Below, one piece after another: positions 24,139-32,875 of a stretch of 64,000 nt of DNA. The notes below the pieces were generated by a model. That model did no database searches. It worked only from the letters and a program-made list of their open reading frames with translations, and was not told where the DNA came from. The position numbers and the translations under genes are program-made. The stretch spans positions 1 to 64,000 of the forward strand of contig NZ_BCXB01000007.1 of NCBI RefSeq assembly GCF_001894885.1, in the 5' to 3' direction. The DNA comes from Rhodococcus marinonascens NBRC 14363 (GTDB lineage Bacteria > Actinomycetota > Actinomycetes > Mycobacteriales > Mycobacteriaceae). Every line of letters begins with the position of its first letter. Position 1 is the stretch's first letter.

Positions 24139-25068
24139 ATGCCAAGCGGTTCGGAAAGTCGCGGTCCCGACAAGAAGTCGGGAGCGAAGTCGGCCAAGGC
24201 CATCAAGGCCGCCAAGAAGAAGAGCGGCGGCACACGAGCACAGGGCACCGCTGCTCCACGGCACATTCCCTGGCTAACGATCGGTGCCGGGGGGGCTGTT
24301 GTCGTCCTCGTAGCTGTCCTCGCCGTCAACCTGGTGCCCAAGTATCAGGCCAACGTTGAGGCTTCTCGATTTGCCCCGAGCGCCGAGGATCCCGACCCCT
24401 CCGTCGACATCGACGGCGTCGTCACGGTTGACTACCCGGCCGGCATCCACGTCCAGCCGACGCAGCGCGTCGCGTACGACTATTCGCCGCCGTTCGGTGG
24501 CCCGCACGACGGCATCTGGGCGACGTGCACGGGAACCGTCTACCCGACTGCGATCCGCACTGAGAACGCCGTGCACTCTCTCGAGCACGGCGCCGTGTGG
24601 ATCACCTACAACCCGGACGAGGTTTCCGCCGATCAGGTGGAAACGTTGGACGACAAGGTGGACGGTAGAACGTTCACGATGCTGTCTCCGTACCCCGGCC
24701 TCGACAGCCCCGTCTCGCTACAGTCGTGGGGCCATCAACTCAAGCTGGACAGCGTCGACGACCCCCGCATCGACCAGTTCATCGCCGCGCTGCGGATCAA
24801 CCCGAACACCTACCCCGAGGTCGGCGCAACCTGCTCGTCGATTCCCGGCTCCGGTTTCGATCCCGACAACCCGCCTCCGTTCGATTCGAGTGCACCCGGC
24901 CCGGATGCGGTGCCCATGGACGGCGGCGGAATTAACCCGGACCAGTCGGAAATCGGCGGAATGCAGCTCCCACCCGACCTCCAACTTCCGCCCGACCTCC
25001 AGCAGGCACCCGACCAGCAGCTTCCGCCTGAGCCCCAGCAGGCGCCGACCGAAGGCAGCAATGGCTGA
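24139..25068 (+). CDS. DUF3105 membrane-anchored protein
   Basis: 309-residue protein with a Lys/Ala-rich cytoplasmic N terminus (KKSGAKSAKAIKAAKKKSGG), one membrane helix (about 44-66) and an extracytoplasmic domain with the DUF3105 core: WATCTGTVYPTAI and HSLEHGAVWITYNPD. The tail is a Pro/Gln-rich repeat (LPPDLQ units, about residues 275-305). The ATG at 24139 is chosen because it opens the basic N terminus; the frame upstream runs over the argS start region. A TATAGT hexamer at 24051 may be its -10 box. It overlaps the next gene by 8 nt. Biochemical role unknown. Confidence 0.85.
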   Translation: MPSGSESRGPDKKSGAKSAKAIKAAKKKSGGTRAQGTAAPRHIPWLTIGAGGAVVVLVAVLAVNLVPKYQANVEASRFAPSAEDPDPSVDIDGVVTVDYPAGIHVQPTQRVAYDYSPPFGGPHDGIWATCTGTVYPTAIRTENAVHSLEHGAVWITYNPDEVSADQVETLDDKVDGRTFTMLSPYPGLDSPVSLQSWGHQLKLDSVDDPRIDQFIAALRINPNTYPEVGATCSSIPGSGFDPDNPPPFDSSAPGPDAVPMDGGGINPDQSEIGGMQLPPDLQLPPDLQQAPDQQLPPEPQQAPTEGSNG

Positions 25069-25789
25069 CTCCACCGACTCCGAACTTGGACCCGAGACCG
25101 AACCCACAGACGACAAAGCCCCCTCTCGGCCCAGCCAGCGCACTGCACTCACCGTCATCGGGCTGATAGGAGCCCTCGTCGTCGGCTTCGCCGTCGGGTT
25201 CCTGGTACGCCCGCCGTCGACCGACACGGCCGTTCCCGAAGCTGGGTCTGTCGATGTCGGGTTCGCCCAGGACATGAGCGAGCATCACAGCCAGGCCGTG
25301 GAGCTGTCGGCAATCGTCCTGACGGAAGTCACCGACCCAGCCGTCCGCAGCCTCGCGTACGACATTCTCACCACTCAGCAGAACCAACTCGGGCAGATGC
25401 AGGGTTGGCTCGCGTTGTGGGATCAGCCGCCGCTGCCGTCCGGCGGGTACATGGGGTGGATGCAGCCGCAGCACTCCGATGGTCACGACCAGGATTCCGG
25501 CGAAAGCGCACACATGGGTTCGATGTCGAAGATGCCGGGCATGGCGACCTCGGAGGATCTGACGGCGCTTCGTCAGGCCACCGGTCCCGCCGCCGACGTC
25601 CTGTTCCTTCAGCTGATGTTGCGCCATCATGAGGGCGGGCTACCGATGATGGAGTATGCGGCCGAGCACGCCTCGAAGGATGTGACACGAGACCTCGCTC
25701 AATATATGGTCGATACCCAGAAGAGCGAGTCGACGTCGATAACGAACATGCTCACCGAGAGGGGCTCGAGTCCACTGCCGATGAACTGA
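25061..25789 (+). CDS. DUF305 family membrane-anchored protein
   Basis: 242-residue protein with one membrane helix (about 28-49) and an exported four-helix DUF305 domain. The signature His/Met motifs are FAQDMSEHHSQAVELS (His75, His76) near the start and LMLRHHEGGLPMMEYA near the end. Between them is a Met/His/Asp-rich loop (GYMGWMQPQHSDGHDQ...HMGSMSKMPGM) that looks metal-binding, possibly for copper. Its ATG lies inside the end of the DUF3105 gene (ATGGCTGA overlap), so the two are co-translated. Role inferred from composition only. Confidence 0.85.
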   Translation: MADSTDSELGPETEPTDDKAPSRPSQRTALTVIGLIGALVVGFAVGFLVRPPSTDTAVPEAGSVDVGFAQDMSEHHSQAVELSAIVLTEVTDPAVRSLAYDILTTQQNQLGQMQGWLALWDQPPLPSGGYMGWMQPQHSDGHDQDSGESAHMGSMSKMPGMATSEDLTALRQATGPAADVLFLQLMLRHHEGGLPMMEYAAEHASKDVTRDLAQYMVDTQKSESTSITNMLTERGSSPLPMN

Positions 25790-25825
25790 TCGGCTGGGCT
25801 GGACGCGTCAGTCAGGACAGGTCAG

Positions 25826-28255
25826 TCAGGACCACGTCCAGTCGCGCACCTCGGGCATTTCCTCGAGGTGCGCGACAATGTATTCGCCGTGCCGTTCGAG
25901 CTGGGTGAGGCAGAAGTCCGCGAGTTCGGCGGCGCCTGCGGGTTCCGTTTGCGCGCGTCGGAGCGCTTCCAATGCCAAGTGGTAGCGGCTCATTCTGTTG
26001 AGTACGACCATGTCGAACGGTGTGGTCGTGGCGCCCTGTTCGCTGAAGCCGCGGACGTGGAAACGTTCCGGATCGGGACGGCCGTGGATCAGTTCGTGAA
26101 TGGCGCGCGAGTACCCGTGGAAGGCGAACACCACATCGGTGCCGGCTGTGAACAGGTCGAGGAACTTGCGAGCGTCGAATCCGTGCGGATGCTCGGTGGG
26201 CGTGAGCAGCCCCATCAGATCGACGACATTGACCACCCTCGTGACAAGTTCCGGCGTGTGCTCGCGGAGCAATTGGGCAGCTGCGAGGATCTCCTGAGTC
26301 GGAACGTCTCCCGCGGCGGCAAGCACGACATCCGGCACCGCACCGGCACCGGACTCGGTACCCGCCCACTCCCACACCGATGCCCCAGCCGCACAGTGGG
26401 CGTGCGCCTGCTCGAGCGTCAGGTACTGCAGATGCCGCTGTTTGTCGACGACGATGAGATTGACATGGTCGGTGCTGCGCAGGCAGTGGTCCGAAATCGA
26501 CAGCAACGTGTTCGAATCGGGCGGCAGCCAGATCCGAACGACGTCCGGCGCGAGCGGAATGACGGAGTCGATCATGCCCGGCCCCTGATGGCTGAAGCCG
26601 TTGTGGTCGTTTCGCCAGCACGTGCTCGTCAGCAGAACGTTGAGCGACGCTACCGGGGACCGCCAGGGCAGATCCACCGCGTGCTGGATCCACTTCGCGT
26701 GCTGGATGAGCATGGAGACGCTCACCATCGCGAAGGCTTCGTAGCTGGCGAACATCCCGTGCCGCCCCGACAGCAGGTATCCCTCGAGCCATCCCTCGCA
26801 CAGGTGCTCGCTGAGGACTTCCATCACCCGTCCACCCGCCGACAGTCCGTCGTCGTATTCAGTGATGGGTAACTGCCAGCAGCGGTCGGTTACCTCGAAC
26901 ACGGCGCCCAATCGGTTGCTGGACGTCTCGTCGGGGCAGAATAGCCGGAAACATCCCCCGCCGTCCGGTGTAGTGGTCGCGGTGTAGAGGTCGCGGAGCA
27001 GTTCACCGAGTACCCGGGTCGTCTCGTGCATCGTCGCGCCGGGCTTCTCGATCGCGAGCGCGTACTTCTCCAACGGTGGTATCGGGAGATCCGCACGTAG
27101 GCGCCCGCCGTTGGCGTACGGGGACGAACCCATCCGCTTGTCGCCCTGCGGCGCCAACCCCTGGAGATCCGCGACGAGCGTGCCGTCCGCATCGAACAGT
27201 TCCTCCGGCAAGTACGAGCGCATCCACTCCTCGAGTTGATGGAGATGGGCCGCATTCGTCCGGACCCCCGACAGCGGAACCTGATGGGCGCGGTGCGTTC
27301 CCTCGACGAGCACGCCGTCGACGGTGTGCGGACCGGTCCACCCTTTCGGAGTCCGCAGCACGATCACCGGCCACTTCGCCCCACTGGGCCGTGCGTCGCG
27401 CGCGTCACGCGGAAGAGTTCCGGCGCGCGCCTCCCGCTGTAGGTCGGTGATCACTGCGTGCGCATCACGCAGTGCACGATCGAGTGCGCGAAAAACCATG
27501 CGCGGGTCGTCACCCGAGACGACGGTCGGTGCCCACCCCTGGCCGCTGAGGAATGCCTCGACGTCGGCATCGCTGCTGCGTCCGTAAACCGTGGGTCCCG
27601 CGATCTTTGCGCCGTTGACGTGCAGGATCGGCAACACCGCACCGTCGCGCTCCGGATTGAGGAACGCGGGAAGTTTCCAAGAGCCGGAGAGCGGTCCCGT
27701 CTCGGCCTCGCCATCGCCGATGACACACGCTACCAACAGATCCGGATGATCGAATGCCGCACCGGCCGCGTGAGCAAGGGCATAGCCCAGCTCACCGCCC
27801 TCATGGATGCTGCCCGGTGTCTGCACGCCGACGTGACTCGGCACTCCGCCCGGAGTCGAGAACTGCCAGCACAGTCGGTGGATTCCGGCGGCGTCGCGGG
27901 ACACCCCGGGATACACCTCCGAGTAGGTCCCCTCCAGATACGTTGCGGCGACCAGTGCAGGCCCGCCGTGCCCCGGGCCGGTCACGTAGAGACAATCGGT
28001 GTCGGTCCGGCGGATCAGACGATTCAGAAGGCAATACACCATCGACAGCCCCGGACTCGTCCCCCAGTGTCCGAGAAGCCGGGGTTTGATGTGCTTCGGA
28101 TGCAATGGCTCGCGCAGAAGCGTGTTGTCCTGCAGATAGATCTGCGCGACAGTGAGGTAGTTGGCCGCCGCCCACCACCGCAGATCCCGATCGAGGTCAC
28201 GATCGAGGTACTGCGCATCCGAGCCCTGCGAGCCGTCATTCAATCCATCGGCCAT
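25826..28255 (-). CDS. xfp: Xylulose-5-phosphate/fructose-6-phosphate phosphoketolase
   Basis: TPP enzyme cleaving xylulose-5-P or fructose-6-P with phosphate to acetyl-P. The 809-residue length is normal. Motifs include the N-terminal region WWAAANYLTVAQIYL, KPRLLGHWGTSPGL, the TPP-binding GDGEAETGPLSGSWK, HVNGAKIAGPTVYGR, and the C-terminal FHGYSRAIHELIHGR. The ATG at 28255 gives the expected N terminus; upstream frame is Arg-rich and runs toward the tRNA. No phosphotransacetylase or acetate kinase gene is adjacent. It is transcribed alone, convergent to the DUF305 gene. Confidence 0.95.
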   Translation of the reverse strand: MADGLNDGSQGSDAQYLDRDLDRDLRWWAAANYLTVAQIYLQDNTLLREPLHPKHIKPRLLGHWGTSPGLSMVYCLLNRLIRRTDTDCLYVTGPGHGGPALVAATYLEGTYSEVYPGVSRDAAGIHRLCWQFSTPGGVPSHVGVQTPGSIHEGGELGYALAHAAGAAFDHPDLLVACVIGDGEAETGPLSGSWKLPAFLNPERDGAVLPILHVNGAKIAGPTVYGRSSDADVEAFLSGQGWAPTVVSGDDPRMVFRALDRALRDAHAVITDLQREARAGTLPRDARDARPSGAKWPVIVLRTPKGWTGPHTVDGVLVEGTHRAHQVPLSGVRTNAAHLHQLEEWMRSYLPEELFDADGTLVADLQGLAPQGDKRMGSSPYANGGRLRADLPIPPLEKYALAIEKPGATMHETTRVLGELLRDLYTATTTPDGGGCFRLFCPDETSSNRLGAVFEVTDRCWQLPITEYDDGLSAGGRVMEVLSEHLCEGWLEGYLLSGRHGMFASYEAFAMVSVSMLIQHAKWIQHAVDLPWRSPVASLNVLLTSTCWRNDHNGFSHQGPGMIDSVIPLAPDVVRIWLPPDSNTLLSISDHCLRSTDHVNLIVVDKQRHLQYLTLEQAHAHCAAGASVWEWAGTESGAGAVPDVVLAAAGDVPTQEILAAAQLLREHTPELVTRVVNVVDLMGLLTPTEHPHGFDARKFLDLFTAGTDVVFAFHGYSRAIHELIHGRPDPERFHVRGFSEQGATTTPFDMVVLNRMSRYHLALEALRRAQTEPAGAAELADFCLTQLERHGEYIVAHLEEMPEVRDWTWS

Positions 28256-28422
28256 TCTCGACGCCTCCCGGGAGTTCGCGAATGTCCACCTCCCTCCGAC
28301 ACTAGGCGAGTTCGCAGCTGTACGCGGATCGAGCCGACGTAGTCGGGGGGACCGATTTGGTCTATCCCGCCACCCATGCGCTACCATTGGCCAGCCCAAT
28401 CGGCACACCGGTTTTCCGGTGC

Positions 28423-28495
28423 GCCCCCGTAGCTCAGGGGATAGAGCGTTCGCCTCCGGAGCGAAAGGTCGCAGGTTCGAATCCTGCCGGGGGCA
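28423..28495 (+). tRNA. tRNA-Arg (anticodon CCG)
   Basis: 73-nt cloverleaf: acceptor GCCCCCG/CGGGGGC, D arm GCTC/GAGC with an 8-nt loop, anticodon stem TTCGC/GCGAA with loop CTCCGGA (anticodon CCG at 28456-28458), variable loop AGGTC, and T arm GCAGG/CCTGC with loop TTCGAAT. The discriminator is A; CCA is not encoded (ACCC follows). It reads CGG codons, which are common in this genome. tRNA genes of this type are frequent integration sites, and a gene relic lies just downstream. Confidence 0.97.
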
Positions 28496-28676
28496 CCCAT
28501 CTGACCAGCGAAAACTGGGGTACTACCCCGTCCCTGCCCCTTGGCGCCCCTCTGCTCTCTCCACTGCTAGAACCCCATTCGTCAGCTAGCCCTACGCACA
28601 GTGGCCAGGTGTTCCCACTGCGTGGAATGCTGACGGCGACGATCCGACCACGTGCTGACTCGCTCAATGCGAGGCA

Positions 28677-29180
28677 ATGCGGGTTCACCGCGATACTGCA
28701 CGAGAAGGCGCGACCACCACGGACGACGGGCGAACGCCGCTCGCTGGCTTCCTCGCCCGACACGACATCATCGTCAACTGTGTTCTGCAGGACACCGAGG
28801 CGCCGCTGACCTTCCTCGCGGACGAGGATATCGACGCCCTCACACCCGGCAGCCTCGTCGTCGACGTGTCCTGCGACGAGGGAATGGGTTTCAGCTGGGC
28901 CCGCCCGACCTCGTTCGCGTATCCGACATTCGTGATCGGCGACAACGTCCTCTACTACGGGGTCGACCACACCCCCTCGTACCTGTGGAACTCAGCGACG
29001 TGGGAGATCAGCGAGGCCCTCCTCCCCCACCTGCGCACCGTCCTCGACGGACCCGCCGCCTGGGACGGGAGCGACACCATCCGGCACGCGATTGAGATCC
29101 GCGACGGGGAAATCCAGAATCCGCGGATCCTGTCGTTTCAGCACCGCTGGGCCGACTATCCCCATGCGATTCTGACCTGA
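28677..29180 (+). pseudogene. 5'-truncated N5-(carboxyethyl)ornithine synthase / alanine dehydrogenase-like relic
   Basis: The 167 codons encode only the C-terminal half of a PNT/alanine-dehydrogenase fold enzyme. The segments DIIVNCVLQDTEAPLTF, VDVSCDEGMGFSWARPT and DHTPSYLWNSATWEISEAL are characteristic of N5-(carboxyethyl)ornithine synthase-type proteins. The substrate and nucleotide-binding N-terminal half is missing: a stop lies in frame at 28656-28658 and no matching sequence is visible before the tRNA. Residues 1-25 are probably not part of the original gene. Its position about 180 bp from tRNA-Arg suggests a deletion or integration event. Transcription is not evident. Confidence 0.7.
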
Positions 29181-29193
29181 CTGGGGGCACGAA

Positions 29194-29233
29194 CGGGACG
29201 CTCGTTGTTGCCTGAACTGAAACGAGCGTCCCG
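29194..29233. terminator. Bidirectional hairpin between convergent genes
   Basis: A perfect 13-bp stem, CGGGACGCTCGTT (29194-29206) with AACGAGCGTCCCG (29221-29233), encloses a 14-nt loop. It lies between the truncated plus-strand relic and the end of the minus-strand acyl-CoA ligase gene. No T-tract follows on either strand. Confidence 0.65.
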
Positions 29234-29255
29234 GTCGTATGCCACGAAAAAGAGG

Positions 29256-30914
29256 TCAAGCCGTGGCGCTGCGGCGCATTTCACGTCGGAGAATCTTGCC
29301 GCTGGCCGTCTTCGGCAGTTCGTCGACGATCTCCACCCGCCTCGGCGCCTTGTAACTGGCCAGTCGCTCACGGCAGTACTCGACGAGATCGTTCGTCTCC
29401 GCAGTCTGCCCCGGACGAAGGCTGACGAACGCCGCCACGGTCTCTCCGCGGTAACTGTCGGGTTCACCGACGACAGCGGCCTCACGGACCGCCGGGTGCT
29501 GGTAGAGGACATCCTCGACCTCTCGCGGCCAAACCTTGAACCCGGACGCGTTGATCATGTCCTTCTTCCGATCGACGACGTACACCCATCCCTTGGCGTC
29601 CATGAACCCCACGTCACCAGTGAGTAATCGGCCGCCGGGCAGCGACTCCGCGGTGGCGTCCGGCATGTTCCAATATGCAGGCACCACCATCGGCCCCTCC
29701 ACGGTGATCTCCCCGACCTCCATCGGGTCGAGGTCGCCACCGTCCTCGCCGGTTATCCGGATCATGGCCGACGGCAGGGGGAGCCCGATCGCCAGCGTGC
29801 CCGAGGACGGGTCGACCGGGGCCTCCAGATTGGCCGGGACAACGACACACGGCGCACTGGTCTCGGTGAGCCCGTAGCCGTTGCGGATGTATTTTCCGGT
29901 CAGATCGCGGAAGCGTTCGACAATGGCAGGCGGCAGTGGGGCACCGCCGGACATCACGGCCTCCAGTGACGCGAAGCGTTCGCCAGAGAAGTCGGGATGC
30001 GCCATCAAGGCCATGTAGGCGGTGGACGGTCCGACCATGAACACCGGCCGCTCGCGTTCGAGGGCGTCGAGCACGACCCCCGCCTCGAACCGATACGCCA
30101 GTATCAGCGGGGACGCCAGGTCGATCGCGGTCAGCAATTGGCACACCATGCCGGTGATGTGAAACAGCGGCGCGAGGGCGAAGATCGGCGATCCAGCGGG
30201 CTTGTCGTCGTACAGACGCAGAGTCGCGCTGTTGACCGTGAGATTCCGATGAGTGTTGGTCGCCCCCTTTGGTACCCCACTCGTTCCGGAGGTGTAGGAA
30301 ACGAGTGCGACGTCGTCCGGCACCAGACCTGGATTCGGCACGTCGGCCCCGGTCCGGGCCCGAGCCACCTCGAGCAGATCGGGGACGCCTTCGCTGCGGA
30401 CCCTCGCCACTCCCCCGAGCACGCGCGCGTCGTCCAAGGTCTGGATGTCGAGTTCGCTCGCGGTGAGGGCGATCCGCACACCCGCAGCGGAAGCACGCTC
30501 TCCTACATGGTCGGCCCACGCGTTCTCGCTGCACACAATTGCCGTGACTCCGGCATCGGCAAGGATGTGGGACAGTTCGTCCCGGTACATCGGGTTCAGG
30601 GGGACGATGACGCCGCCGGCCTTCCACGTTCCGATCAGTGCCACCGCGAACTGCGGGATGTTCTGCAGGTAGATCGCGAGCCGGTCGCCCTTCGCGAACC
30701 CGTTCTCCGCCAGATATGCGGCAACACCGTCGCTGAGTTCGTCGACCTCACGGTAATCGAGGGTGCCGCCCAGATACCGGATGGCCGGGCCATCCGGGGC
30801 GGATTCGACCGCAGCGGAGAACATTTCGAGCGCGGTCCGGTCGGGTATTACATCCGCCGACCGGATGTTGTCGTCGTACAGGCCAATCCAGGGTTTGTCG
30901 TCATACCAACTCAT
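29256..30914 (-). CDS. AMP-dependent acyl-CoA synthetase
   Basis: Activates a carboxylic acid to its CoA thioester through an acyl-adenylate. The 552-residue ANL enzyme has the P-loop-like motif VSYTSGTSGVPKGAT, the YGLTET motif, the hinge VDRKKDMINASGFKVWPREVED and the catalytic lysine in TASGKILRREM. Substrate cannot be read from the sequence. It is the last gene of the long minus-strand operon and would supply the CoA substrate for the dehydrogenases upstream. A tandem repeat lies in the gap before it. Confidence 0.88.
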   Translation of the reverse strand: MSWYDDKPWIGLYDDNIRSADVIPDRTALEMFSAAVESAPDGPAIRYLGGTLDYREVDELSDGVAAYLAENGFAKGDRLAIYLQNIPQFAVALIGTWKAGGVIVPLNPMYRDELSHILADAGVTAIVCSENAWADHVGERASAAGVRIALTASELDIQTLDDARVLGGVARVRSEGVPDLLEVARARTGADVPNPGLVPDDVALVSYTSGTSGVPKGATNTHRNLTVNSATLRLYDDKPAGSPIFALAPLFHITGMVCQLLTAIDLASPLILAYRFEAGVVLDALERERPVFMVGPSTAYMALMAHPDFSGERFASLEAVMSGGAPLPPAIVERFRDLTGKYIRNGYGLTETSAPCVVVPANLEAPVDPSSGTLAIGLPLPSAMIRITGEDGGDLDPMEVGEITVEGPMVVPAYWNMPDATAESLPGGRLLTGDVGFMDAKGWVYVVDRKKDMINASGFKVWPREVEDVLYQHPAVREAAVVGEPDSYRGETVAAFVSLRPGQTAETNDLVEYCRERLASYKAPRRVEIVDELPKTASGKILRREMRRSATA

Positions 30915-30948
30915 TATCCGCCGTACCGCCTCTCTCGATCTTCGGTGT

Positions 30949-31036
30949 CTGACTGTGTAGAGGTGCCTGACTGTGTAGAGGTGCCTGACTGTGTAGAGGT
31001 GCCTGACTGTGCAGAGGTGCCTGACTGTGCAGCGGG
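30949..31036. repeat. 18-bp tandem repeat array (about 5 copies)
   Basis: CTGACTGTGTAGAGGTGC is repeated head to tail with starts at 30949, 30967, 30985, 31003 and a partial copy at 31021. Copies 4 and 5 share GTGCAG in place of GTGTAG. There is no spacer, so it is not CRISPR. It fills most of the 126-nt gap between the SDR gene and the acyl-CoA ligase, ending 4 nt from the SDR stop. The unit is a multiple of three and has no stop in one minus-strand frame. Confidence 0.95.
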
Positions 31037-31040
31037 TTGT

Positions 31041-31829
31041 TCACCGTGTACCCGAAAGTCCCCCGTCCACGGGGATGATGGTGCCGGTGAGGTAGGCCCC
31101 CGCACGCGAGGAAAGGAAGATCGCGGTGCCCGCCACATCCTCTGGTGTGCCCACGCGGCCGAGAGGAACCGCACCCTCGACCGCTTCCTTCCGTTCCGGA
31201 TTGTCGAGGAAATAGGACATCATCTTGCTCGGAAAGGGCCCGGGTGCAATGGCGTTGACGGTGATCCGCTGGGGAGCCAGTGTCGCGGCCATCTTGCGGG
31301 TGAGCATGTGAACCGCGGCCTTGCTGGCGCTGTAGGAGAAATTGTCGGTGATAGACAGTACGATTCCGTCGATCGAACCGATGTTGATCACCCGGGCGGG
31401 ATCACCATCGGTCGCCGCCGCGCGTAGCCTCGGCAGCAGCTTCTGCGTCAGGCTGAAGACACCCTTGACATTGATGTCGAAGATCTTGTCGAACGCGGAG
31501 TCGGGGAACTCGTCGATCGGTGCGCCCCACGTCGCGCCCGCATTGTTCACGAGCACGTTCAGCTGCGGGGCCACCTCCGCCACCTGGGCAGCGAGGCTTT
31601 CGATCCCCTCCGCCGTGGACAGATCCGCGGGATGGGCGACGCACGTCCCCGGACCCACTGCCGACAACTCCGCGGCCGTGTCAGCGCAGGCGTCCGACTT
31701 GCGCGACGAGATGAGAACAGTCGCGCCCGCCTGGACGAATCCCTGCGCAATCATCCGGCCGATACCCCGCGAACCTCCGGTGACGACGACGGTCTTGCCG
31801 GTGACGTCGAACAATGCTCCCGTATTCAT
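31041..31829 (-). CDS. Short-chain dehydrogenase/reductase
   Basis: NAD(P)-dependent classical SDR, 262 residues, with the cofactor motif TGGSRGIGRMIA, NNAG (LNVLVNNAGATWG) and the active-site YSASKAAVHMLTRKM. The C-terminal GAYLTGTIIPVDGG is typical. The ATG at 31829 is preferred over one two codons upstream because the GAAGGGA ribosome-binding site sits at proper distance only from it. Likely oxidises a hydroxyacyl-CoA or reduces a ketoacyl-CoA within the operon. Confidence 0.88.
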   Translation of the reverse strand: MNTGALFDVTGKTVVVTGGSRGIGRMIAQGFVQAGATVLISSRKSDACADTAAELSAVGPGTCVAHPADLSTAEGIESLAAQVAEVAPQLNVLVNNAGATWGAPIDEFPDSAFDKIFDINVKGVFSLTQKLLPRLRAAATDGDPARVINIGSIDGIVLSITDNFSYSASKAAVHMLTRKMAATLAPQRITVNAIAPGPFPSKMMSYFLDNPERKEAVEGAVPLGRVGTPEDVAGTAIFLSSRAGAYLTGTIIPVDGGLSGTR

Positions 31830-31840
31830 GCGCATTCCCT

Positions 31841-32824
31841 TCAGGGCTGGAACACGAGTCGACCGACGGTGCTGCCGTCGCCCAGACGGCCGATTCCGTC
31901 GGCGACGTCCGCGAGCGAGAGTCGCTCGCTGATGAGCGGCTTGATCGCACCGGATTCTGCAAGCCGGGTCAGTTCCTCGTGGCAGTCGGCGATCGCCTGC
32001 TTGTTGTACGCGTTGTACAGACCCCAGTGAAGCCCGATGATCGAGTAGTTCTTGATCAACGCGTGGTTGAGCCCCGGCGTCGGAATGGTGCCGCCCGCGA
32101 AGCCGATGATCAGAATCCGTCCCTCGAACGCGATGCATTTGGTCGACTTCGCGTAGGCATCGCCGCCGACCGGATCGTAGACGACATCCGCCCCGCGACC
32201 ACCGGTGAACTCCTTGACCAGCGGCACGAAATCATCTGTGTGCCGGTCGATTACCAGATCGGCCCCGAGCCGGCGGCAGTACTCGACCTTGTCGGCACCT
32301 CCGACGACGCCGATCACCTTCGCTCCTGCGGCCTTGCCCAGTTGCACTGCCGCGCTACCGACCCCGCCCGCGGCAGCGTGCACGAGCAGCGTCTCGCCCG
32401 GCTTCAGCTGGGTCCGCCTGTGTAGAGCGAACCAACTCGTCTGGTAGCCGATGGTGAGTGCGGACGCCTCGGCATCGTCGAGCGCAGCCGGGGCGGCGAA
32501 CGCGTTGGACTCGGCCATCACGGCCATCTCCGCGAACCCGCCGGCGGGTAGATTGGGGCTCCCGATCACCCGGTCGCCGACCGCGAAGCGGGTCACGCCG
32601 TCACCGACGGCCAGGACCCGACCGCACAACTCGACTCCGGGCGTGAACGGCAGCGGCGGCTTCATCTGGTACTCGCCACGGCACAGCAGGACGTCTGGGA
32701 AGTTCGCCGGCGCCGCAAGGATCTTCACCAGGATCTCGCCCGGACCGGCATTCGGGTCCTGAATTTCCTCGAGCTGAAGCGCAGTGCGCGGTTCGCCGAG
32801 TTCGTTGATACGCCAGGCCTTCAT
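31841..32824 (-). CDS. Zinc-independent NADPH:quinone oxidoreductase-like MDR protein
   Basis: 327-residue medium-chain dehydrogenase/reductase with N-terminal GroES-like fold and the nucleotide-binding motif VHAAAGGVGSAAVQLGKAAGAKVIGVVGG. The zinc-binding residues of alcohol dehydrogenases are absent, as in the quinone oxidoreductase/enoyl reductase group. ATG at 32824 with GAGGAG upstream. It lies 11 nt before the SDR gene in the same operon; it might reduce an enoyl-CoA or enone. Confidence 0.87.
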   Translation of the reverse strand: MKAWRINELGEPRTALQLEEIQDPNAGPGEILVKILAAPANFPDVLLCRGEYQMKPPLPFTPGVELCGRVLAVGDGVTRFAVGDRVIGSPNLPAGGFAEMAVMAESNAFAAPAALDDAEASALTIGYQTSWFALHRRTQLKPGETLLVHAAAGGVGSAAVQLGKAAGAKVIGVVGGADKVEYCRRLGADLVIDRHTDDFVPLVKEFTGGRGADVVYDPVGGDAYAKSTKCIAFEGRILIIGFAGGTIPTPGLNHALIKNYSIIGLHWGLYNAYNKQAIADCHEELTRLAESGAIKPLISERLSLADVADGIGRLGDGSTVGRLVFQP

Positions 32825-32875
32825 CGTTGTCTCCTCAAAATCAGTGCTGGGGGGAAATCAGTGCTGGGTGATGGA

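Noticed and set aside
22038-24359. 773-codon plus-strand frame opposite lysA and argS
   Set aside because: Shadow of argS; runs on into the DUF3105 gene in the wrong frame.
25812-26801. 329-codon minus-strand frame overlapping phosphoketolase
   Set aside because: Out-of-frame, Arg/His-rich translation inside the xfp gene, which has clear motifs in its own frame.
30949-31036. Regular repeats considered as a CRISPR array
   Set aside because: The units are directly adjacent with no spacers and no cas genes are in the window.
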